Positions 48,293 to 59,242 of a stretch of DNA of 64,000 bases are shown piece by piece. The notes below the pieces were generated by a model that saw nothing but the letters and a program-made list of their open reading frames with translations, had not been told where the DNA came from and searched no databases. The stretch is from contig NZ_PRDL01000001.1 of the NCBI RefSeq assembly GCF_015182315.1, positions 124,001 through 188,000 of the forward strand. Reading direction: 5' to 3'. How positions within the stretch are numbered: position 1 is the stretch's first letter; every line of letters begins with the position of its first letter. Made by a program: the position numbers and the translations under genes. Origin of the DNA: Cellvibrio polysaccharolyticus (GTDB lineage: Bacteria; Pseudomonadota; Gammaproteobacteria; Pseudomonadales; Cellvibrionaceae).

Positions 48293-49192
48293 CTAGAAGA
48301 AGATCCAGTAAATCAGCGCAATATAAAGCCCATATTGCAGCAGGTAGTAAAGGGGTTTGTTGATTTTTTTGATCTTTTTACCCACTACACGAATTTGATA
48401 CACGTAACCGAAAATACGGTTCAGAAACCCGACTTTATCGCCCGGCATATTTTTTGTGGCGGCGGCAGACAGTACCACGCGGGAAAATATTTCATTGATC
48501 CAGTCAACCAGAAAGAAACGCGTAGGCCGTTTGATATCCACGAATAAAATAATACGGTTTTTATCCGTTTTGTTTTCAGCGTAATGAATAAAGGTTTCAT
48601 CAAACATCACCGCTTCGCCATCTTTCCAGGCGTAATCGGTGCCATCCACATTGATAAAGCAATCCGGTGATTCCGGTGTAGATAACCCCAAATGGTAACG
48701 CAGCGAACCGGCGTAAGGGTCGCGGTGTGCACCCAAACGCGCGCCCGGTGGCAGCATGGTAAACATGGCGCCCTTAACGTTGGGGATGGCGTTGATCAAG
48801 GCCACGGTTTTTGGGCAAAGTGCTTCGGCCGATGGCAGGGAGCTGCCGTACCATTTCAGGTAAAAGCGTTTCCAACCGGTGCGGAAGAACGAATTGAAAC
48901 CCAGGTCATCCAGATCTTTCGAGGCCGAAATACGTTCGGCGCTGTGCAGGTTCAAGGCTTCATCGCGAATAATTTGCCAGTTTTCCTGCAACACATTTAA
49001 TTCGGGGAAATCTTCCGTCTTTAAATAGGCGGTATTTTTGACGCCGGAAAAGGCATAAAAGAGACAGTTGATCGGAGCCATAAAATTGGAGTGGTCAGTC
49101 ATCTTTCGCGAAAAACGGTTGTGCTGCACCAACCCCCGTTTTTGCACATAAATAGCGCACACTACAAAAATTGCAAGAATGATAATACCCAT
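48293..49192 (-). CDS. LpxO-like aspartyl/asparaginyl beta-hydroxylase
   Basis: The product resembles LpxO, the Fe(II)/2-oxoglutarate enzyme that hydroxylates a secondary acyl chain of lipid A at the inner membrane. The ATG at 49192 gives 299 residues: an N-terminal membrane helix (MGIIILAIFVVCAIYV), the core with the metal-binding HRD in GARLGAHRDPYAGSLRYHL, the second His in FDETFIHYAEN, and a C-terminal hydrophobic tail. A four-codon-longer start is possible. It has no operon partner. Confidence 0.85.
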   Translation of the reverse strand: MGIIILAIFVVCAIYVQKRGLVQHNRFSRKMTDHSNFMAPINCLFYAFSGVKNTAYLKTEDFPELNVLQENWQIIRDEALNLHSAERISASKDLDDLGFNSFFRTGWKRFYLKWYGSSLPSAEALCPKTVALINAIPNVKGAMFTMLPPGARLGAHRDPYAGSLRYHLGLSTPESPDCFINVDGTDYAWKDGEAVMFDETFIHYAENKTDKNRIILFVDIKRPTRFFLVDWINEIFSRVVLSAAATKNMPGDKVGFLNRIFGYVYQIRVVGKKIKKINKPLYYLLQYGLYIALIYWIFF

Positions 49193-49545
49193 AATAACAA
49201 CCACTTTTCAGACAACAGGAATGGGCCTGTTATGCGCTATGGCAATAGTTTTGCAAGCGCAAATAACAGATTGGTAGAGCGGAAAATTTAACGGGGAGCG
49301 TCAACCATAACAGTATCCTTACTGACGGTATGAGAAAAAAGCGAGTACCGAATATGATAGATCATTTTTTGAAATGCACCTCTTGAAGTTGCTATTTTAA
49401 ACCTTCGTTGTCACACAATCGACACAAAGAAAAAAATATTTTTCTGTTACCGGCTATCGCATTTTTCTACGTAATTTTCTTTACAGTTTCTTCGCGGTAT
49501 GCGCAAAGCCGGCATTACCGCGAAAAAACGTCAGGGTGTATTTTT
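49193..49545. other. Intergenic region, no gene recognised
   Basis: About 350 bp between the LpxO-like start and the end of the efflux operon. It is AT-rich around 49390-49450. A short plus-strand frame at 49408 has no credible start or composition. Confidence 0.5.
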
Positions 49546-50946
49546 TCAGGAATCGTGCGTTGCTATTCCGCCACCCAGTGCCCGGTATAATTCCACCCGG
49601 TTGCTGAGCAGCTGCCGGTTTATTTCCAGTAATTGACTGGCCGAGGCAAACCGGCTGCGTTCACTTTCCAGTACTTCGCTGTAAGTACTGATGCCGCGTT
49701 CGTAACGCACCCGCGCCAGGTTGGCCCGCTCATCATCGGCGGCGGCAACACGCTGCAATGCCTGTTGTTGTTCGTGCAAACTGCGGCCGCTTACCAGGCT
49801 GTCGGCAACTTCGCGAAACGCCTGTTGAATGGTGTGTTCGTATTGCGCGACAGCAATGTGGTTACGGGTGTGCGCAACATCCAGATTGGCGCGCAAGCGG
49901 CCACCCTGAAAAATAGGCACATGCAATTGCGGCGTAAATGCCCACTGCCGGGTTTGGTGTTCAAACAAATCGGCGGCATCGTTACTGAGATAACCGTATT
50001 GACCGGTCAGCGTTACCTGCGGAAAAAACGCCGCTCTGGCGGCACCGATATTGGCATTGGCAGCACGCAGTAATTGTTCTGCCTGGCGAATATCGGGGCG
50101 CCGTTCCAGCAATTGTGACGGCGCGTCTGCAGCAACCGCAGCGATGACATTGTCGGCTAAAGGCGTGTCATCTTCTGTCAGTAAATTGTCAAAACCGCCG
50201 GTCAGCAATTGCAAGGCGTGTTGCGCCTGCTGCCGTTGTTGTTGCCGAACTGACAATTCTGCGCGGGCTGATTCAGTGAGGCTGATGTCGGTTTGCAATT
50301 CCATGTTGCTGCTCAAACCGCGTTGGTAACGTGCTTCGGTAATTACCAATGTGGCTTCACGGGAATCCAGCGTTTGTTGTGCAAGGCGTGCTTGCTGGCT
50401 GGCAGAACGTTCCGCCAGCCAGGCGTTGGCCACTTCGGCAACAATGGTAATGCGCGCACTGTCAGCGGCTTCTTCAGTGGCTAGATAATTAGCCAATGCT
50501 GCTGCAGAGAGATTGCGCACCCGTCCGAAAAAATCCAGCTCAAACGCACTGATGCCGACATTCACACCGGTGCTTTCAGTGACTGCTGATACACCGGTGA
50601 CCGGATCAAGGTTACGACCGCGATTGAAATTGGCGTTGGCTTGCACTGCAGGCAAACGGTCAGCGCGTTCAATCCGGTAAAGCCCGCGCGCTTCTTCCAC
50701 GCGCAACACGGCAACGCGCAAGTCGTGGTTGTGCGCCAGCGCTTTTTCAATCAGCGCCTGCAATGCCGGGTCGGTAAATTGTTGTTGCCAGTTTTTCGGG
50801 CTGCCGTTAGCGGCAACGGCGTCGCTGTTAAGCACAGCGTTGACCGGTTGCGCCACGGCAGGTTTTTCATAAGCGGGTGCAAGGCTGCACCCGCTTATGA
50901 AGGTTGTTGCCGCCAGCAAACCGGTGGTTAATGCCTGCAATTTCAT
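49546..50946 (-). CDS. Outer-membrane efflux lipoprotein (OprM/NodT type)
   Basis: The outer-membrane channel of the RND pump. The 466-residue product has a lipoprotein signal (LLAATTFISGC), SLAPAYEKP at the mature start, and two homologous repeats with RVEEARGLYRIERADRLPAV and AFFPQVTLTGQYGYLS, typical of the OprM family. The ATG overlaps the RND pump stop by 4 bases (ATGA), so they are translationally coupled. It is last in the adaptor-pump-channel operon. Confidence 0.93.
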   Translation of the reverse strand: MKLQALTTGLLAATTFISGCSLAPAYEKPAVAQPVNAVLNSDAVAANGSPKNWQQQFTDPALQALIEKALAHNHDLRVAVLRVEEARGLYRIERADRLPAVQANANFNRGRNLDPVTGVSAVTESTGVNVGISAFELDFFGRVRNLSAAALANYLATEEAADSARITIVAEVANAWLAERSASQQARLAQQTLDSREATLVITEARYQRGLSSNMELQTDISLTESARAELSVRQQQRQQAQHALQLLTGGFDNLLTEDDTPLADNVIAAVAADAPSQLLERRPDIRQAEQLLRAANANIGAARAAFFPQVTLTGQYGYLSNDAADLFEHQTRQWAFTPQLHVPIFQGGRLRANLDVAHTRNHIAVAQYEHTIQQAFREVADSLVSGRSLHEQQQALQRVAAADDERANLARVRYERGISTYSEVLESERSRFASASQLLEINRQLLSNRVELYRALGGGIATHDS

Positions 50947-53900
50947 GACTGCACCTCCACAGTTGCCACGCGACGCACCGGTTTGTTTTTAATAAAACGC
51001 CCCAGTGCAAAGAAGAACAACGGCACCAGATAAACTGCCAAAACCGTTGCGGTAATCATGCCGCAGATAACGGCTGTACCAATGGCACGCTGTGCGGACG
51101 ACGATGCACCAGTGGCCAGCATCAGTGGTAACAAACCGACACCGAAAGAGACCGAGGTCATGATGATCGGGCGCAAGCGCACCCGTGCTGCTTCCATTAC
51201 CGCGTCATAAATATCCATACCATCGCGATAAAAATCCTTGGCGACTTCCACAATCAGAATGGCGTTTTTCGCCGACAAGCCGATGATGGTGATCAAACCT
51301 ACCTTGAAGTAAATGTCGTTGGGCATGCCCTGCACCATCACCCCCAAAATCGAACCGATCACCCCCAACGGCACCACCAGAATCACGGCGGCGGGAATAA
51401 ACCAGCTTTCATAGAGTGCTGCCAGTACCAGGAACACCACCAGAATCGACAGACCGAACAGCATCGGCACCTGTGCGCCGGACAGGCGTTCTTCATAAGA
51501 TTGTCCGGTCCATGCCAGTGAATAGCCGGCCGGCAGTTGCTGCGCCAGTTCTTCCATGGCGGTCATGGCTTCGCCGCTACTGAAACCGGGTGCGGCATTA
51601 CCGGTAATGTTGAATGCCGGGTAACCGTTAAAGCGCGCCAGCGCAGGCGGCCCGACTTCCCATTCCAGATTGATAAACGATGCCAGTTTCACCATCTCGC
51701 CGCGCTGATTGCGCACTTCGAGTTTGCTAATGTCGTCCTGACTGAGGCGGTGGGCGCCATCGGCCTGGATGTAGATCTTGCGCACCTGGCTGCCCAACAT
51801 AAAGTCGCCGGTGTAATCCGAGCCGAACATGATCGCCAGCGTGGAGTTGATGTCATTGATATTCACGCCGAGAGTCTCTGCCTTGTTACGATCGAGGCTC
51901 AAACTCAGTTGCGGCACGTCGGGAATACCGGCAAACATCACCCCGGCCAGACGCGGGTCGGTGGCTGCCATACCGATCAGCTGATCGCGAGCGGCAGCAA
52001 AGGTGGCGTAATCAATATCCGCGCGTTTTTGCAGGCGCAAATCAAAGCCGCCACTGCCACCCAGTTCCGGCAACGCCGGCGGGTTAAGTGCATACACCAT
52101 ACGATCCGGACGACCATAGAAATGCATGTTCACCCGGTCAACAATCGCCTGAACGTGTTGCTCGTCGCTGGTGCGTTCGCTCCAGTCTTTCAGGGTGACA
52201 AACAACATACCGCTGTTGGGGCCAACGCCGAAGAAGCTGAAGCCACCCAGGCCGAAGGTGCTCGCTACCGGCTCGTTTTGCAGCAGGTATTGCTCGATCT
52301 CGCTCACCGTCGCCATGGTTTCTTCCATGGTGGCGCCTTGTGGTTCGCTGACCATGATCATCAGGCTGCCCTGGTCTTCGTCGGGCAAAAAGGCCGAAGG
52401 CAGGCGCATAAACAGAAATGCCACGGTCGCTACGATAATCAGATACACCAGACCACTGCGCACCGGGTTGCTGAGCACTTTGCCCACGCCCTTTTGATAG
52501 CGCCGGGTGTTGCGGTTGAACATGCGGTTGAACCAGCCGAAGAAACCGCCTTTTTCATGATGGCCTTCCGGTACCGGCTTGAGCAGCGTGGCGCACAGCG
52601 CCGGTGTCAGCGACAGCGCAAAAAACGCTGAAAACGCGATAGATACTGCCAAAGTCACCGAGAACTGCCGGTAAATATTGCCCACCGCGCCGGAGAAAAA
52701 CGCCATCGGAATAAATACCGAAATCAGTACCGCCGTAATCCCGATGATCGCGCCGCTGATTTGCTTCATGGCTTCCACCGTGGCTTCGTAAGGCGACATA
52801 CCTTCTTCCACCATATGCCGCTCAACGTTTTCCACCACCACAATGGCATCGTCCACCACGATACCCACCGCCAGCACCATACCGAACATGGTCAGCACGT
52901 TGATCGAGAAACCCACCAGATGCATCACCACAAAGGTACCGAGCAGTGCCACCGGCACCACCAGCGTCGGGATCAGGGTGACGCGGAAGTTCTGCATAAA
53001 CAGATACATCACCAGAAACACCAGAATCACCGCTTCAATCAGCGTGGTGAGTACTTTCTGGATAGAAATTTTGACGAAGGTCGATGACTCGTAAGGGATC
53101 TGATACTCCACACCGGCAGGCAGATATTTCATCTGCTCATCCAGCATTTCGCGCATGTCTTCCACCACCTGAACCACGTTGGAACCGGGCGCCATCTTGA
53201 TACCCAACGCCGTTGCCGGCTGGCCGTTGACCTGGGCGCGGAAGCTGTAAAGGTCGGCACCCATCTCTACGCGGGCAACGTCACCCAGGCGAATCGCAGA
53301 ACCGTCTTCGCGAATACGCAGGGGAATGTCAGCGAATTCTTCCGGGGTGGTGAGCTGGTCGTTGGCTACTATATTGGCGCTTAGCGGGGCGTCATCAGGT
53401 ACTGCCAGGTTGCCCAGTTCGCCGATAATCAACCGGTCGTTGTAAGTGCGTACTTTGTTGGAAATATCTGCTGGCGTCAGGCCAAAAGCGGCCAGTTTTA
53501 CCGGGTCCGGCCAGATACGAATAGCGTATTCGGCGCCCCACACAGCAACGCTGCCAACACCCTCGAGGCGGCGCAGCGGATCAAGCAGCGTAGATGAGGC
53601 CAGCTCACCCAGGTCGGTTTGGTCAAACAGCGGATTACTGGAGGTGAGTGACACCACCAATTGAACGTTTTCTGCGGCTTTTTCTACCTTGATACCGTTG
53701 CGGCGCACCACTTCCGGCATTCTCGACTCGACTACTTTCAAGCGGTTTTGTACTTCTACCGCTGCCAGATCCGGGTCGGTGCCCTGTTTGAACGACAAGG
53801 TGATAGAGGCCATGCCGGTCATACTGCTGGAGGCAATATGCAGCAAACCGGGCGCACCGTTCATCTCGCGCTCAATAATGGCGGTTACCGCTTCTTCCAC

Positions 53901-54068
53901 AATACGCGGCGAAGCACCGGGATAAGTGGCGCTGACGGTAACGGTAGGCGGCGCGATATCCGGATACTGGGCTACCGGCAGGCCTTGCAGCGATAGCAAA
54001 CCGCCCAGTGAAACCAGTAGCGCGATTACCCAGGCAAAAATCGGGCGATCAATAAAAAAACGGGCCAT
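50943..54068 (-). CDS. HAE1-family RND efflux pump (AcrB/MexB-like)
   Basis: The proton-driven inner-membrane pump, 1041 residues, normal for the family. It begins MARFFIDRPIFAWVIALLVSLGG and has the four RND motifs, including AVGIVVDDAIVVVENVERH in TM4, with the proton-relay Asp pair, and ATGASSSAQRAIGTAVICGMI near the C-terminus. The hydrophobic/amphiphilic-export class (HAE1) is shown by similarity to AcrB/MexB, suggesting drug, detergent or solvent efflux. It starts 3 bases after the adaptor stop. Confidence 0.95.
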   Translation of the reverse strand: MARFFIDRPIFAWVIALLVSLGGLLSLQGLPVAQYPDIAPPTVTVSATYPGASPRIVEEAVTAIIEREMNGAPGLLHIASSSMTGMASITLSFKQGTDPDLAAVEVQNRLKVVESRMPEVVRRNGIKVEKAAENVQLVVSLTSSNPLFDQTDLGELASSTLLDPLRRLEGVGSVAVWGAEYAIRIWPDPVKLAAFGLTPADISNKVRTYNDRLIIGELGNLAVPDDAPLSANIVANDQLTTPEEFADIPLRIREDGSAIRLGDVARVEMGADLYSFRAQVNGQPATALGIKMAPGSNVVQVVEDMREMLDEQMKYLPAGVEYQIPYESSTFVKISIQKVLTTLIEAVILVFLVMYLFMQNFRVTLIPTLVVPVALLGTFVVMHLVGFSINVLTMFGMVLAVGIVVDDAIVVVENVERHMVEEGMSPYEATVEAMKQISGAIIGITAVLISVFIPMAFFSGAVGNIYRQFSVTLAVSIAFSAFFALSLTPALCATLLKPVPEGHHEKGGFFGWFNRMFNRNTRRYQKGVGKVLSNPVRSGLVYLIIVATVAFLFMRLPSAFLPDEDQGSLMIMVSEPQGATMEETMATVSEIEQYLLQNEPVASTFGLGGFSFFGVGPNSGMLFVTLKDWSERTSDEQHVQAIVDRVNMHFYGRPDRMVYALNPPALPELGGSGGFDLRLQKRADIDYATFAAARDQLIGMAATDPRLAGVMFAGIPDVPQLSLSLDRNKAETLGVNINDINSTLAIMFGSDYTGDFMLGSQVRKIYIQADGAHRLSQDDISKLEVRNQRGEMVKLASFINLEWEVGPPALARFNGYPAFNITGNAAPGFSSGEAMTAMEELAQQLPAGYSLAWTGQSYEERLSGAQVPMLFGLSILVVFLVLAALYESWFIPAAVILVVPLGVIGSILGVMVQGMPNDIYFKVGLITIIGLSAKNAILIVEVAKDFYRDGMDIYDAVMEAARVRLRPIIMTSVSFGVGLLPLMLATGASSSAQRAIGTAVICGMITATVLAVYLVPLFFFALGRFIKNKPVRRVATVEVQS

Positions 54069-54071
54069 GGA

Positions 54072-55217
54072 TTAATTCCCCGCTGCCGTGGGATCAATCG
54101 GTTCGACCGGAACCCCGGTCGGATAGAACGCCGCGTTGCCGACAATAATGCGCTCACCACCTTGCAGCCCTTCGGTTACCAGCCAGTCGCCGCCATCCAT
54201 CCGGTCGGCGCGCACCAGTTGATCGGCCACGGTATTACTGGCGTCCACGGTTTTAACAAAGGCTTTGTTGCCCACGCGCACCAGCGCCTCGCGGGGGACG
54301 CGCACCAATTGCGGGTTGATGGCGGTGGTCAGACGAACCTGTACATAAGCGCCGGGCAGCAGCAGGTGATCCTGGTTATCAAACAAGGCGCGCATGGCGA
54401 CGTTGTTGGTCTCCGGGTCTACCGACAAATCGGTAAACAGCAGCTCACCGGTTTTTTCGTAAAGGCTGCCGTCGGGCAACACCAGCTCTACTTCCAGCGC
54501 ATTGTCAGCAGTTTGCAAGGAACCGGCGCGCAGCGCCTGTTGCAGGGCAAATACGGTATCAGCCGGTTGCGAGAAATTGACGTAAATCGGGTCCAGCTGT
54601 TCGACCGTGGTGAGAGCAGTAGTGCTGTCCTGACCGACCAGCGCACCTTCGGTGACCAGCGCGCGGCGGGCGCGGCCATCAATCGGTGACTCTACACGGG
54701 TATAAGCCAGTTCCAGCCCGGTGCGCAGTAGTTCAGCGCGAGCCGCTTCCAGCTCGGCGCGGGTGCGGGCAACGTCAGCGGTGGCTTCTTCGTAATCCCG
54801 TTCGCTAATAGCGCGAACATCCTGCAAGCCTTCGTAGCGTTTGGCTTTATCGCTGGCGATATCAAAACCGGCTTGCGCCTGCGCCTGGCGCGCTTTGGCG
54901 GCGGCATGGGCAGCTTCCAGCGGGCGCGGATCAATGCGGAACAGCACATCGCCTTTCTTCACATTCTGACCTTCGGCATACACCCGTTCGGTAACGATAC
55001 CGGCCACACGCGCGCGAACTTCCGCCTGACGGAATGGTTCCAGGCGAGCCGGAAGCAATTCGATCATGGGTTCGGCCGTGGCCCGGGTGGTAAATAACGC
55101 TGCCGGCATCGGGCCTTCGGCAGCCTGCTCGGACGGCGTGTCAGACGAACAGCCAATTAACAGGGTCAGCAACGCCCCGGACAAAGCCGGCAGGCGCAAA
55201 ACAGACAGGTAAGACAT
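54072..55217 (-). CDS. RND efflux periplasmic adaptor lipoprotein (AcrA/MexA-like)
   Basis: The ATG at 55217 gives 381 residues with a lipoprotein signal (LSGALLTLLIGCSS); 19 upstream in-frame codons are ignored. Adaptor features are EVRARVAGIVTERVYAEGQNV, DVLFRIDPRPLEAAHAAA (coiled coil), and YTRVESPIDGRARRALVTEG. It is the first gene of the minus-strand efflux operon and divergent from the TetR regulator. Confidence 0.93.
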   Translation of the reverse strand: MSYLSVLRLPALSGALLTLLIGCSSDTPSEQAAEGPMPAALFTTRATAEPMIELLPARLEPFRQAEVRARVAGIVTERVYAEGQNVKKGDVLFRIDPRPLEAAHAAAKARQAQAQAGFDIASDKAKRYEGLQDVRAISERDYEEATADVARTRAELEAARAELLRTGLELAYTRVESPIDGRARRALVTEGALVGQDSTTALTTVEQLDPIYVNFSQPADTVFALQQALRAGSLQTADNALEVELVLPDGSLYEKTGELLFTDLSVDPETNNVAMRALFDNQDHLLLPGAYVQVRLTTAINPQLVRVPREALVRVGNKAFVKTVDASNTVADQLVRADRMDGGDWLVTEGLQGGERIIVGNAAFYPTGVPVEPIDPTAAGN

Positions 55218-55278
55218 CCAAAGTAATCCTTTGAGAAGGGGGGAAGAGAGGAAAGTGGCGGCTATGCTAACCAAAATC

Positions 55279-55345
55279 TTTTAATTAATCAAACGTGTCT
55301 GATTAATTAAAAGTGAACGATTAGTGTATACTCGCGGTCACTAAT
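55279..55345. promoter_or_regulatory. Two palindromic operators between the efflux operon and TetR regulator
   Basis: TTTTAATTAATCA (55279-55291) and TGATTAATTAAAA (55300-55312) form a perfect 13-bp inverted repeat with an 8-bp spacer. ATTAGTG (55320-55326) and CACTAAT (55339-55345) form another around a TATACT-like -10. Both lie in the divergent promoter region and are likely targets of the adjacent TetR-family repressor. Confidence 0.75.
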
Positions 55346-55373
55346 AACAACGCAATTTCAATGGGAGTAAGGT

Positions 55374-56003
55374 GTGGCCAGAAAAACCCGGGAAGAATCC
55401 GAGAAAACACGGCAGTCCATCCTGGACGCGGCCGAGTCTGTTTTTCTTGCCCGTGGCCTGGCAACGGCGACCATGGCCGATATTGCCGATGCCGCCGGTA
55501 TGTCTCGCGGGGCGGTTTATGGGCATTACAAGAACAAGCAGGAAGTTGCCATGGCCATGTGCCATCGCGGCTTTCAGGAAATAATCGACACCCTGCCGCC
55601 GTTCAAGGCGCCCTGGTGCGAGCAGATCATTGAATTGTTACAGCTGTTTTTACGGCGCTCGGCTACCTGTTCTTCCAGTGAGCGGGTACTGGAAATTCTC
55701 TATATCAAGATGGAAGAGCACGAAGAAAATTGTGCGCTTTTCCGGTTGCGCGATGTTTTCGAAAAGCGCTGGAACCACACCTCCCGCAAGCTGTTGCAGC
55801 AGGCGGTGAAAAATGGCGAGCTGCCCGCCGGGCTTGATCTCGACATGGCCAATGCCTCCCTGCTATCGCTTTATCATGGCATCAGCTGCACGCAAATCTG
55901 GCGCCATCCGGTGGATAAAATCGACTGGGATATGATCGACCGCCAGTTGCGCGCCTGGAGCAACACCCTCCGTCACTGCCCGGAATTTATTCGCAAGGCC
56001 TGA
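55374..56003 (+). CDS. TetR-family transcriptional regulator (AcrR-like)
   Basis: The 209-residue product has an N-terminal HTH (QSILDAAESVFLARGLATAT, MADIADAAGMSRGAVYGHYK) and an AcrR-type ligand domain including WCEQIIELLQLFLRRSA and SLYHGISCTQIWRHP. The start is GTG at 55374 with GGAG upstream. Divergent from the RND operon, it is probably its repressor, released by a pump substrate. Confidence 0.93.
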   Translation: MARKTREESEKTRQSILDAAESVFLARGLATATMADIADAAGMSRGAVYGHYKNKQEVAMAMCHRGFQEIIDTLPPFKAPWCEQIIELLQLFLRRSATCSSSERVLEILYIKMEEHEENCALFRLRDVFEKRWNHTSRKLLQQAVKNGELPAGLDLDMANASLLSLYHGISCTQIWRHPVDKIDWDMIDRQLRAWSNTLRHCPEFIRKA

Positions 56004-56248
56004 CCTCCCCGAAAAGCCTGCCTGCGGACGCCGGGTGCTAACCACTTTGCTTTACCGGGTTAAGCCCGTCTGTTTGTAGCCGCCCGTAAGCCACGACCCG
56101 CAAGCCTGCCGCACATGAAAGGTTTCTCGCCATTTGCCCGGCTATACTGGATGGCAACCGCACAGCGCATGCCATCCTTCTGCCGTTTGTGTTTTGCCAG
56201 GGCGGGGCGTAGTATTGCGAACTGTTATCAACAAGGTATGTTGAATCG

Positions 56249-56647
56249 ATGAAGATTCGTCGCGTGCATAAAAGCCTCGCTGTAGTGGCCGTTGCCTTTT
56301 GGCTGCTGGCGACTGCTATGGGCGTGCACGCGCATCTTTGTCAGGAAGTGCAGGATATTTCCTCTATCCACATGCACATGAAAATCGACACCGGGCATAA
56401 CCACCACCATTACGACGGCAGCCATTCGGCCGATGACTCCTTCTGCAGTAAGGAAATGAACGTGCTGCAATCCGGCATGATTCACTTGCTGAAAATCGAC
56501 ATGGCGCTGTTGCCGCTGGTTGGTTTGTTGCTGTTACTGCTGGCCGTTTTCCGGCCAGTGTTTGCGCGGTCTCCCGATCGTGTTTTCTATTCCCACCGCA
56601 CCCGGCTCCGGCCTCTTCTGCGCGCTCCGCCTGTTCCCCGCTACTGA
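56249..56647 (+). CDS. His/Met-rich membrane protein of unknown function upstream of czcCBA
   Basis: The 132-residue product starts with a signal anchor (VHKSLAVVAVAFWLLATAMG), has a metal-ligand-rich periplasmic segment (HLCQEVQDISSIHMHMKID, GHNHHHYDGSHS), a second membrane helix (LPLVGLLLLLLAVF) and a basic tail. The His, Met and Cys content suggests binding of transition metals, and it precedes the Czc-type operon by 173 bases. A role as a metal sensor or delivery protein is inferred. No family name is recognised. Confidence 0.7.
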   Translation: MKIRRVHKSLAVVAVAFWLLATAMGVHAHLCQEVQDISSIHMHMKIDTGHNHHHYDGSHSADDSFCSKEMNVLQSGMIHLLKIDMALLPLVGLLLLLLAVFRPVFARSPDRVFYSHRTRLRPLLRAPPVPRY

Positions 56648-56820
56648 TCGTTTTCAGCCGCCTGTTAATCGCAGCGCCGGTTGATGGATATCTCCGAAGC
56701 ATCCCTTTTTGCGTTGAACAGCAGCGAATTATTCGCATGCTGTGGCGATAAGCTGCAAAAAAACGGGATGCGTGATGTTCGGGCAGCGGCCAGCCGCTGC
56801 AATTTTCAGGAGCCGGATTC

Positions 56821-58103
56821 ATGGCGAAGCCATTCCGATTTTTACCCTGGTTGTTGTGTACAGCCGGGCTGCTGGGCGGTGTACCCACCTTCGCCCAGGG
56901 GCTGACGCTGCCACAGGCAGTAGAAGCTACCCTTGCGGTTAACCCCCGCTTAAGCGGTTTTCAATTTCGTTATCAGGCGCTGGAAGGCGCTCGCGCTACG
57001 GCCGCCCTCGGCCCGCAACGGCAGGTCGCCCTGCAATTGGACGATGTCGCCGGTAGCGGTGAAATGCGCGGCGTCGATAGCGCAGAACTGAGCCTTTCAC
57101 TCTCCTCGGTGATAGAACCGGCCGGTTTGCGCAATGCCCGGCTGGCCACGGTAGACAGCCAGCGCCAGCAGCTGGTGTTGGAGCAACAACAGGAAGCGCT
57201 GGCATTGCTCAGCGATGTCACCCGGCAATTTATCCGCACCACCGCTGCGTGGGATCGCTGGCAGCTGCAGCGCGAAGCACAACACCTCAGCCGGGAGATT
57301 CAGCGGCAGGTAGAGCAGCGTGTACAAAGCGGTGCCGCGCCGGAGGCAGACAGCTTGCGCGCCCGTGCGGCGGTTACCCGGCAGACGTTGATTACCGACC
57401 AGGCCGAACAACAATTTCGCGAAGAGCGGTTGCTGCTTGGCAGTTTCTGGCAGGAAAACAACCCGGTATTCGAGGCGCCAAAGGCGCGATTGATTGAGCA
57501 ACCGCTGCTGCCCTCGCTCAGCGAATTGCTGGCGCGGGTAGAACAGCATCCGGCCTGGCAGCGGGCGCGGGAAGAAGAGCGGGTGCAGCTGGCACAGCAA
57601 CGCGAGCTGGAGCGTCGCGCCGGACTGTCGTGGCAGTGGCAGGCGGGCGTCAAACACCTGCGCGCTACTGATGACACGGCACTGACGATGGGGATGAGTG
57701 TGCCGCTGGGAAGTCGTCAGCGCGCTACGGGTGCTCTCACTGAAGCGCGTGCCCGCCAGTCGTTGCTGGCACAGCAGCGCGACTACACCCGCTATCAGGC
57801 CAGCGTGGAAATCCGCCGTCGCTACGACGCCTGGCAGCAGCAGTGGCACAGCATTGATCGGCTGCAACGCGAATTATTGCCGGTGTTGCAACAAACGCTG
57901 ACCGCCACCCGCAGTGCTTTTGAGCGCGGCCGTTACGGTTACCAGGAATTGCAGGCCATCCAGCAGGAATTGCTGCAAGCCCGTCTGTTGCAGGTAGAGG
58001 TTGCCGAGGCAGCCCATCTTGCCGGTGTCGACCTTGAATGGCTCACCGGCCTTGCCGTGCTGCCTGAAACCTCCTCTTCCGAATCTGCTGTGAGATTACC
58101 CTG

Positions 58104-58104
<1 letters not shown>
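56821..58104 (+). CDS. czcC: TolC-family outer-membrane channel of the heavy-metal RND system (CzcC-like)
   Basis: The 427-residue product has a signal peptide (LLCTAGLLGGVPTFAQG) and the two OEP repeats (LTLPQAVEATLAVNPRLSGF; LPSLSELLARVEQHPAWQRA) with long coiled-coil segments, as in CzcC/CusC channels. It is followed by the adaptor with a one-base overlap (TGATG) and then the pump. The ATG at 56821 follows AGGAG. Confidence 0.9.
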
Positions 58105-59231
<1,127 letters not shown>

Positions 59232-59242
59232 GAGGCACCGCC

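Noticed and set aside
49408..49590. 60-codon plus-strand frame before the efflux channel gene
   Set aside because: It starts at TTG without a ribosome site and overlaps the 3' end of the opposite-strand outer-membrane gene.
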